Positions 58,100-64,000 of a stretch of DNA of 64,000 nt are shown in pieces; the stretch's first letter is position 1, and every line of letters begins with the position of its first letter. The notes beneath the pieces were generated by a model. That model was not told the origin of the DNA. It saw only the letters and a list, made by a program, of their open reading frames with translations, and made no database searches. The position numbers and the translations under genes are program-made. This DNA comes from Microbacterium maritypicum (GTDB lineage Bacteria > Actinomycetota > Actinomycetes > Actinomycetales > Microbacteriaceae), in contig NZ_WAAQ01000001.1 in assembly GCF_008868125.1 (NCBI RefSeq), forward strand, positions 2,108,001-2,172,000, given 5' to 3'.

Positions 58100-58304
58100 C
58101 GTCGAGCGTGAGGTCCTCGAGAGACTCTTCGAACCAGTAGTCGATCTCCGTGGGGCCGTCGGCGGGGCCGGTGTTCTGCGGCTCGCCGCGGCGGTTGTAC
58201 ACCACCTGCGTCTCGCTGTAGGGAACGATCAGCTTGTCGTCCGCGTCGCCGAGGGGGATGATCTGCCCGTCGAGCGGGCCGCCGTGAAGTCGTGCGAGTG
58301 CCAT
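58092..58304 (-). CDS. small protein of unknown function, 70 aa
   Basis: I do not recognise a family. The 70-aa product begins MALARLHGGPLDGQIIPLGD and is rich in acidic residues toward its C-terminus (FEESLEDLTLDDD). No TM helix or Cys motif is visible. The GGPLDGQ start resembles small proteins found near phage or regulatory genes, but this is weak. ATG at 58304 follows TACCCT by 6 nt. Its overlap with the CYTH gene and its own promoter support a real gene. Confidence 0.65.
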   Translation of the reverse strand: MALARLHGGPLDGQIIPLGDADDKLIVPYSETQVVYNRRGEPQNTGPADGPTEIDYWFEESLEDLTLDDD

Positions 58305-58310
58305 GTGCTC

Positions 58311-58316
58311 AGGGTA
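58311..58316 (-). promoter_or_regulatory. -10 element of the 70-aa protein gene, leaderless
   Basis: Minus strand TACCCT, 6 nt before the ATG at 58304. It probably drives the two-gene unit with the CYTH gene. Confidence 0.45.
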
Positions 58317-58353
58317 GCGCCGTCGTCGCGGTATCGGTGCGAGGCAGGCGGAA

Positions 58354-58824
58354 TCAACCGAGGACGACACCGAGAAGGGCGCCGGCGATCATCCAGGGAC
58401 CGAAGGCGATGCGGGTGGAGCCGTTCGCTCTCCGCAGCAGGATGAGCACGAGCGCGTAGAGCGCTCCCAGCACGAAGGCCGCGGCCGCCCCGATCGCGAG
58501 TGCCTCCCAGCCGTGCCAGGCCAGCACCAGCCCGATGACGGCGGCGAGCTTCACGTCTCCGCCTCCCATCCCCGCACGGCTGAGCGCCCGCAGCACCGCA
58601 TAGAAGCTCCCGAGGATCACCATTCCCAGGAGGGCACGAACGAGCGGCGCCCCCTGCCCCGTGGCCAGGGCGTCGACGGCGACGAGCGCGAGCAGGCAGC
58701 CGAGCGTCGACAGCACGATCCTGTTCGGGAGGCGATGCGTGCGGGCGTCGATCACGATGAGCCACGCGCCGACGCCGATCAGTGCGGCGTGCACGAGGGC
58801 GATGAGGGCGAGCCGGATGTCCAT
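58354..58824 (-). CDS. prepilin peptidase, A24 family
   Basis: Aspartyl membrane protease that cleaves prepilin-like leader peptides. The 156-aa product is the short CpaA/TadV type without the methylase domain. The catalytic aspartates are D26 in DARTHRLPN and D90 in GGGDVKL, between about five TM helices. No pilus genes are nearby, so its substrates (Flp/Tad or competence-like pilins) lie elsewhere. ATG at 58824 follows TAACCT by 6 nt, a leaderless arrangement. Confidence 0.9.
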   Translation of the reverse strand: MDIRLALIALVHAALIGVGAWLIVIDARTHRLPNRIVLSTLGCLLALVAVDALATGQGAPLVRALLGMVILGSFYAVLRALSRAGMGGGDVKLAAVIGLVLAWHGWEALAIGAAAAFVLGALYALVLILLRRANGSTRIAFGPWMIAGALLGVVLG

Positions 58825-58830
58825 CCCCGC

Positions 58831-58836
58831 AGGTTA
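58831..58836 (-). promoter_or_regulatory. -10 element of the prepilin peptidase gene, leaderless
   Basis: Minus strand TAACCT, 6 nt before the ATG at 58824. Confidence 0.5.
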
Positions 58837-58923
58837 GGAGATCGGCGGACCTCGCTCCGACTCCCTGTGGAGAACCCCTGGCCGATGTCCGATGTACGAA
58901 CTATCGTCATTCACACGGGTTGT

Positions 58924-58937
58924 TATATTAGAATATA
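58924..58937. promoter_or_regulatory. AT-rich palindrome in the mutasome promoter
   Basis: TATATT, AG, AATATA: a 14-bp palindrome inside a roughly 20-bp AT-only tract, striking in this GC-rich DNA. Plus-strand TAGAAT at 58929-58934 within it is a good -10, giving a short leader with GAAAGGA before the imuA-like start. It may be both promoter and operator. Confidence 0.5.
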
Positions 58938-58956
58938 TCTTCGAGAAAGGATGCAG

Positions 58957-59739
58957 GTGATCGGGCTCGATGCAATCGCCTCGCTCTCTCCGGCGGGCGA
59001 CTCCCGCGCGGGAGAAGTGCTGCGCCTGCGTCGCGAGATCAACCGGATGCAACGACGGCGCAGCGAACATGCGCTGCTCCCCCTCGACCCCGCCTTCGCC
59101 GCGCTCCTTCCGGAGGAGGGACTGCAGACCGGCACCTCCTACACCGTCTCCCCCTCGCCGAGCCTCGTCCTCGCACTGCTCAGCGCCGCATCGCAGAAGG
59201 GGCTGTGGTGCGCCGTGGTGGGCATGCCGACCCTCGGCGTCGAAGCCGCCGCCGCTTTCGGCATCGACCTCGCACGCCTGATCCTCGTCCCCACCCCCGG
59301 AGACCGCTGGTTGGCGGCGACCTCCGCCCTGGCCGAGGTCGTGCCCCTGATCGTCGTGGCCCCCGGCGCCCGCGCACGAGACGCGGATGTCGCTCGGCTG
59401 AGCGCGCGCCTGCGCGACCGCGGGTGCACGCTCCTGGTCACCGAGTCTCCCGTCACCGAACGCTGGCCGCAGAGCGAGGGGACGATACGCCTGCACGATC
59501 CGCACTGGCACGGCCTCGGCGCCGGCTGGGGGCTGCTCTCCGACTGCACGGTGACGGTGACGGCGCAGACGCGGCACAGCCCCCGCCCGTCGAGCGTGCG
59601 GGTGCAGCTGCCGGGAGGACACGGGGCCGTCGAGGCCGTCGGGGTCGAGCTCGCTGCACTGCCCGCACGACCGGCGGAGTCCGTCGCCTCACGCGAATCC
59701 GCACCACTGGAGCTCCTGCGATGGGCGGAAGCCGGATGA
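58957..59739 (+). CDS. imuA: ImuA-like protein of the mutasome cassette
   Basis: First gene of the damage-tolerance cassette. The 260-aa product has a RecA-like core (about residues 40-170), but the Walker A site is degenerate: the segment SPSPSLVLALLS has no GKT/GKS, so ATP use is doubtful, as noted for mycobacterial ImuA'. In mycobacteria this protein works with ImuB and DnaE2. The GTG at 58957 follows GAAAGGA at 5 nt; an in-frame ATG at 58951 overlaps that ribosome site. It ends in ATGA shared with imuB. Confidence 0.82.
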   Translation: MIGLDAIASLSPAGDSRAGEVLRLRREINRMQRRRSEHALLPLDPAFAALLPEEGLQTGTSYTVSPSPSLVLALLSAASQKGLWCAVVGMPTLGVEAAAAFGIDLARLILVPTPGDRWLAATSALAEVVPLIVVAPGARARDADVARLSARLRDRGCTLLVTESPVTERWPQSEGTIRLHDPHWHGLGAGWGLLSDCTVTVTAQTRHSPRPSSVRVQLPGGHGAVEAVGVELAALPARPAESVASRESAPLELLRWAEAG

Positions 59740-61274
59740 GCAGCCCGCTCCGCGTGCTCGTGCTGTGGTTCCCGGATTGGCCGATGCGGGCCGTCCTCGG
59801 CAGCGCGCCCCCGCATCCGCCCACCGCCCTGGTGCAGGCCAACACGATCGTCGCCTGCACCGCCTCCGCCAGAGAGCATGGTGTGCGCACCGGTCAGCGC
59901 CGCCGGGTCGCGCAGGGCCACCTCTCCTCGCTGCGTGTGCTCTCCCACGACCCCGATCGAGACGAACGCGCCTTCCTGCCGGTGCTGCACCTGATCGAGA
60001 AGCACGCCCCCGGGGTCACGCTGCTGCGCCCCGGGCTCGCGATCCTCCGCGCCAGGGGCATCTCCCGCTATCACGGAGGAGAGGCGGAGGCCGCGGAAGC
60101 ACTCACCGCCGTCCTGACGGAGGCCGGCTTCCCCGAGGTGCGCGTGGGTGTGGCCGATGGCCCGTTCACGGCCGAGATCGCCGCACGGGGCCCCGTGCCC
60201 TGCACGGTCGTGCCGCCAGGGGGCTCACGGGAGTTCCTGGCGCCGTACCCCGTGCAGGTGCTGCGCGACGAGCAGGTCACCGGCCTCCTCGTGCGGCTCG
60301 GAGTGCGCACTCTCGGCGAGTTCACCGCCCTCGCACCACTCGATGTGCGCGATCGTTTCGGCGAGCACGGTGCGCGCCTGCAGGCACTCGCCGCCGGCGC
60401 CGACTCCCGGCCGCTGACACCGCGCCCTCCCGACCCTGAGCTGGTGCGCAGCATCGAGTTCGACTCCCCGCTGGGCGGAACCGATCAGGTGGCGTTCGCT
60501 GTGCGTCAGACGGCGGATGCGGTGCTGCTCGCTCTCGGCGACGCCTCGCTCGTCTGCACGGAGGTGCGGATCGACCTGACCGACGACAACGGGGCGGTCT
60601 TCTCGCGGTCCTGGCTGCATCCGACCTGCTTCGACGCCTCCGACCTCGTCGACCGGGTGCGCTGGCAGCTGGAGGCGCTGGCCGCGCAGTCCGCGAAGGA
60701 TCCGGTCGACGAGGCGCGAGCGTTCGGCGGCATCGTGGCGGTGCGCATCGTCCCGGCCGCCGTCGATGATGCCGCGCACCACCAGCCCGGTCTCTTCGGA
60801 TCCGGCACCGATGAACGCCTGCACCATGCGGTCTCGCGCGTGCAGACCATGCTCGGTCACCAGGGCGTGGTCACAGCCGCTGTGGCGGGCGGCCGCTGGC
60901 TCGCCGATCGCCAGGTGCTCACGCCCTGGGGCGAGCGCACGGTACCCCCGCGCGACCCCGGATCCCCATGGCCGGGCAGCCTTCCCGACCCGCTGCCCGC
61001 CGAGGTGTTCCTGCCCCCGCGCCCCATCGGGGTGCTCGCCGCGGATGAGAGCACCATCAGCGTCGATGAGCGCGGGGCTCTCTCGGGCGAGCCCGCCCGC
61101 ATCGACGGGGCCGCCGTGCAGGCCTGGGCCGGCCCCTGGCCGGTGCATGAGAGGCGCTGGACCTCCGGCGGCGGGAAGCGAGGGCATCGCCTCCAGATCA
61201 TCGACGCCCACGACCGCGCATGGCTGGTCTTCCACACCGGCGAGCGCTGGTGGGCCGAGGGGAGGTATCGCTGA
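59736..61274 (+). CDS. imuB: ImuB, catalytically inactive Y-family polymerase homologue
   Basis: A 512-aa Y-family protein of the ImuB group, which links the beta clamp to DnaE2 during translesion synthesis. The N-terminus RVLVLWFPDWPMRAV has Trp-Phe-Pro where active Y-family polymerases carry the first catalytic acidic residue, which agrees with a non-catalytic scaffold role. GISRYHGGEAEAAE and LGVRTLGEFTAL (HhH) follow. ATG at 59736 overlaps the imuA stop (ATGA). Its TGA overlaps the dnaE2 ATG (TGATG). Confidence 0.9.
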   Translation: MSSPLRVLVLWFPDWPMRAVLGSAPPHPPTALVQANTIVACTASAREHGVRTGQRRRVAQGHLSSLRVLSHDPDRDERAFLPVLHLIEKHAPGVTLLRPGLAILRARGISRYHGGEAEAAEALTAVLTEAGFPEVRVGVADGPFTAEIAARGPVPCTVVPPGGSREFLAPYPVQVLRDEQVTGLLVRLGVRTLGEFTALAPLDVRDRFGEHGARLQALAAGADSRPLTPRPPDPELVRSIEFDSPLGGTDQVAFAVRQTADAVLLALGDASLVCTEVRIDLTDDNGAVFSRSWLHPTCFDASDLVDRVRWQLEALAAQSAKDPVDEARAFGGIVAVRIVPAAVDDAAHHQPGLFGSGTDERLHHAVSRVQTMLGHQGVVTAAVAGGRWLADRQVLTPWGERTVPPRDPGSPWPGSLPDPLPAEVFLPPRPIGVLAADESTISVDERGALSGEPARIDGAAVQAWAGPWPVHERRWTSGGGKRGHRLQIIDAHDRAWLVFHTGERWWAEGRYR

Positions 61275-64000
61275 TGGGCTGGCACAATCCGCCCCTGTCC
61301 TGGAACGACCTGGAGCGCGCCCTCAGTGGCGAGGAGTCACCCCCGTCGCCTCCTCCCGCCGCCGAGCCCCGGGGGCAGCGGACGGATGCAGGGCCGGTGA
61401 GCCATCGCCGCAAGCGCACCCCTCCCGTCGCCGTCCCCCGTCCCGAGAGCGCGGTCCCCTATGCCGAGCTGCACGCTCATTCGTCGTACTCGTTCCTCGA
61501 CGGTGCCTCCTCCCCCGAAGACCTCCTCGCCGAGGCCGATCGCCTCGGACTGACCGCTCTCGCCCTCACCGATCACGACGGCTTCTACGGCGCCGCGCGC
61601 TTCGCCGAGGTGGCTGATCTCATGGAGAGCCCGCTGCAGACGGTGTTCGGGGCAGAGCTGTCGCTCGACCTGCCCGCGCCGCAACGAGGCTCCGCCGACC
61701 CCGCCGGCGAGCATCTGCTGGTCCTCGCCCGAGGCATGGAGGGCTATCACCGGCTCTCGGGGGCCATCACCGCGGCACAGCTGCGCGGCGGTGAGAAGGG
61801 ACGCCCGGTGTACGACCTCGACGATCTCGCCGCGCGTGCAGACGGGCACTGGACGATCCTGACCGGATGCCGCAAAGGTGCCGTGCGCCGCGGGCTCGAG
61901 GCGGGAGACGCGCGCGCCCCGTTGCGGTCGCTCGTCGATCTGTTCGGGAGCGACCACGTCGTCGTCGAGCTCTTCGACCATGGTGATCCCCTGGACACCC
62001 GTCGCAACGACGCCCTCGCCGAGCTCGCCGGTCGGATGCGGCTGCCGATGGTCGCGACCAACAACGTGCATTACGCCACCCCTGCGCAGGCGTCGCTCGC
62101 CGAAGCCGTGGCCGCGGTCCGCGCGGTGCGCAGCATGGACGAGCTCGACGGCTGGCTGCCTGCGCACGGGGGCGCGCATCTGCGCAGCGGTGCCGAGATG
62201 TCGGCGCGCTTCTCCCGCCACCCCGGAGCGATCTCGTACGGGCTCGAGCTGGCCGCGGCGTCCGCCTTCCCCCTGCGCCTGGCGCGACCGGCACTGCCTC
62301 AGCAGAAGGTGCCGGCGGGGCACACACCCATGACGTGGCTGCGCCACCTGGTCTGGGAGGCCGTGCCGTCGAAGTACCCGCGACTGGACGACGACGGTCG
62401 CCACCGGATCGCCCGCGAGCTCGACGTGATCGAGGAGAAGGACTTCCCCGGGTACTTCCTCATCGTGCACGGCATCGTCACCGAGGCGCGCAGACGCGGC
62501 ATCCTCTGCCAGGGGCGGGGGTCGGCTGCGGCGAGCGCGGTCTGCTACCTGCTGGGGATCACCGCGGTCGACCCGATCCTCTACCGCCTGCCGTTCGAGA
62601 GGTTCCTCGCGACCACGCGGACCGAGGAGCCCGACATCGACGTCGACTTCGACTCCGATCGCCGCGAGGAGATCATCCAGTGGGTGTATGCCGAGTACGG
62701 CAGGGAACGTGCGGCCCAGGTGGCCAACGTCATCCAGTACCGCCCGAAGAACGCGGTGCGCGACATGGCAAGAGCGCTCGGCCACTCCCCCGGTCAGCAG
62801 GACGCCTGGTCCCGTCAGGTCGATGGCTGGGGCGCAGGACTGGAACCCGTCGAGGGGCACGACATCCCCGAGAAGGTGCTCGCCTATGCCGGTGAACTGT
62901 TGAAGGCCCCCCGGCATCTCGGCATCCACTCCGGCGGCATGGTGCTCACCGCCCGTCCCGTCGGCGAGGTCGTGCCTGTGGAGCACGCCCGTATGGAGAA
63001 CCGCACGGTCATCCAGTGGGACAAGGACGACTCGGCCTTCATGGGCCTGGTGAAGTTCGATCTGCTGGGGCTCGGGATGCTCGCCGCCCTTCAGCACTGC
63101 TTCGATCTGATCCGGGAGAGCACGGGCGAGGAGTGGACGCTCGAGACCATCCCCAAGGAGGAGCCCGCGGTCTACGACATGCTCTGCCGTGCGGATTCGA
63201 TCGGGGTCTTCCAGGTGGAGTCGCGCGCGCAGATCGGGCTGCTCCCCCGCCTGCAGCCCCGGGCCTTCTACGACCTCGCCATCCAGATCGCCCTCATCCG
63301 CCCTGGCCCCATCCAGGGCGGCGCGGTGCATCCGTTCGTACGGCGGAAGATGGCCAAGGATCGCATCGACGAGGAGAACCGGGAACGGGCGACTCGCGGC
63401 GAGGCGCCGGTGGAGTTCGCGATCCCCTACCCGCACAGCGATCTGGAGGACATCCTCAAGCGCACGCTGGGCATTCCGATCTTCCAGGAGCAGCTCATCC
63501 AGATGGCGACGGCGATCGGCGATTGCACGGCCGATGAGGCCGACCTGCTGCGTCGTGCCATGGGATCCAAACGCGGCCTGGAGAAGATCGAGAAAGTCAG
63601 GGACAAGCTGTACGCGGGGATGGCCAGGCGCGGCCTGGTGGATGAGGCCGCCGATCGCATCTACGCGCAGATCCAGGCGTTCTCCAATTTCGGATTCGCC
63701 GAATCGCACTCCCTGTCGTTCGCTCTCCTCGTCTACGCCAGCTCCTGGGTGAAGCTGCACTACCCCGCAGCGTTCCTCGCCGGCCTCCTGCGCTCACAGC
63801 CGATGGGCTTCTACTCCGCAGCGACCCTCACCGCGGATGCGCGGCGGCATGGGGTCGAGGTCCGACGTCCCGATCTGCACGTCTCGGGGGCGACGGAGAC
63901 CCTGGAGCCGCTCGTCGACGGCGCCCCGCGAAGGCCGACGGGTCGGGACGGGTGCACCGCCGACCTGCAGCCGCCCGCGCTCCGCTTCGATCGGGATGCG
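61274..64000 (+). CDS. dnaE2: error-prone DNA polymerase DnaE2, right end cut by window
   Basis: Non-essential alpha-type polymerase that performs mutagenic translesion synthesis with ImuB. The first 909 codons are visible. After a Pro/Arg-rich N-terminal extension of about 60 residues comes a PHP domain (ELHAHSSYSFLDG, TDHDGFYG). The polymerase core has GRGSAAASAVCYLLG, the catalytic PDIDVDFDSDRREE, IHSGGMVLT, RPGPIQGGAVHP and FGFAESHSLSFALLVYASSW. ATG at 61274 is coupled to imuB. The frame stays open to base 64000, so the C-terminus lies outside. Confidence 0.95.
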   Translation, partial: MGWHNPPLSWNDLERALSGEESPPSPPPAAEPRGQRTDAGPVSHRRKRTPPVAVPRPESAVPYAELHAHSSYSFLDGASSPEDLLAEADRLGLTALALTDHDGFYGAARFAEVADLMESPLQTVFGAELSLDLPAPQRGSADPAGEHLLVLARGMEGYHRLSGAITAAQLRGGEKGRPVYDLDDLAARADGHWTILTGCRKGAVRRGLEAGDARAPLRSLVDLFGSDHVVVELFDHGDPLDTRRNDALAELAGRMRLPMVATNNVHYATPAQASLAEAVAAVRAVRSMDELDGWLPAHGGAHLRSGAEMSARFSRHPGAISYGLELAAASAFPLRLARPALPQQKVPAGHTPMTWLRHLVWEAVPSKYPRLDDDGRHRIARELDVIEEKDFPGYFLIVHGIVTEARRRGILCQGRGSAAASAVCYLLGITAVDPILYRLPFERFLATTRTEEPDIDVDFDSDRREEIIQWVYAEYGRERAAQVANVIQYRPKNAVRDMARALGHSPGQQDAWSRQVDGWGAGLEPVEGHDIPEKVLAYAGELLKAPRHLGIHSGGMVLTARPVGEVVPVEHARMENRTVIQWDKDDSAFMGLVKFDLLGLGMLAALQHCFDLIRESTGEEWTLETIPKEEPAVYDMLCRADSIGVFQVESRAQIGLLPRLQPRAFYDLAIQIALIRPGPIQGGAVHPFVRRKMAKDRIDEENRERATRGEAPVEFAIPYPHSDLEDILKRTLGIPIFQEQLIQMATAIGDCTADEADLLRRAMGSKRGLEKIEKVRDKLYAGMARRGLVDEAADRIYAQIQAFSNFGFAESHSLSFALLVYASSWVKLHYPAAFLAGLLRSQPMGFYSAATLTADARRHGVEVRRPDLHVSGATETLEPLVDGAPRRPTGRDGCTADLQPPALRFDRDA

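Noticed and set aside
58896..58912. A LexA/SOS box before the imuA-like gene (CGAAC-N4-GT...)
   Set aside because: Only the left half resembles the actinobacterial SOS consensus; the right half matches in two of six bases, so I do not call a site.

Overview
The window is contiguous, gene-dense chromosomal DNA of high GC content. It looks like a member of the Actinomycetota close to Microbacterium (family Microbacteriaceae). The reasons are the mraZ-to-divIVA division cluster with sepF, yggT and wag31 and without ftsA, the GarA/FtsR/MerR trio, the PknL-Rv2175c neighbourhood, a class II DAHP synthase, frequent GTG and TTG starts, and many apparently leaderless promoters. The genus is an inference from gene content. 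I found no tRNA, rRNA, IS element, prophage, CRISPR array or integron. No gene-free stretch exceeds 300 bp.

Layout. 1-2339: cytochrome c oxidase subunits I (cut by the window edge) and II, and the Fe-S carrier ErpA. 2410-12068: an M20 dipeptidase, a DUF3043 membrane protein, then a minus-strand run dnaE, unknown membrane protein, hisD, nrdR, pyrD. 12138-15573: two tandem copies of an ECF sigma factor plus one-TM partner protein, all overlapping and ended by a strong hairpin. 15605-17173: a GNAT acetyltransferase and an RluA-type pseudouridine synthase. 17176-33998: lspA, divIVA and the division/cell-wall (dcw) cluster, transcribed leftward from mraZ: mraZ, rsmH, ftsL, ftsI, murF, mraY, murD, ftsW, murG, murC, ftsQ, ftsZ, yggS, sepF, yggT, divIVA. 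The usual murE slot between ftsI and murF is empty. The mraZ leader carries two oppositely oriented sets of GTGGA-type repeats.

34264-43696: DUF3040 protein, polyprenyl diphosphate synthase, Rv2175c-like DNA-binding protein, a three-LysM secreted protein, a PASTA Ser/Thr kinase (PknL type), class II DAHP synthase, a PlsC acyltransferase and a long-chain acyl-CoA ligase. 43755-54365: peptide deformylase coupled to a MinD-like ATPase with a long disordered N-terminus, pyruvate carboxylase, an orphan ParA, the MerR/FtsR/GarA genes, CopC and dihydrolipoyl dehydrogenase. 54432-57422: a three-gene type III polyketide operon (PKS, methyltransferase, FAD monooxygenase). 57485-58824: a CYTH triphosphatase-like protein, a 70-aa protein and a prepilin peptidase. 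58957-64000: the mutasome cassette imuA-like, imuB, dnaE2, with dnaE2 running off the right edge.

Most of the window is housekeeping: wall precursor synthesis, septation, polar growth, replication and central metabolism. The parts most worth a second look are the duplicated sigma/partner module with its conserved leaderless-looking promoter, the double MraZ-like repeat array, stop codons that double as -10 elements, the missing murE, the type III PKS operon, and the imuA-imuB-dnaE2 cassette behind an AT-rich palindrome.
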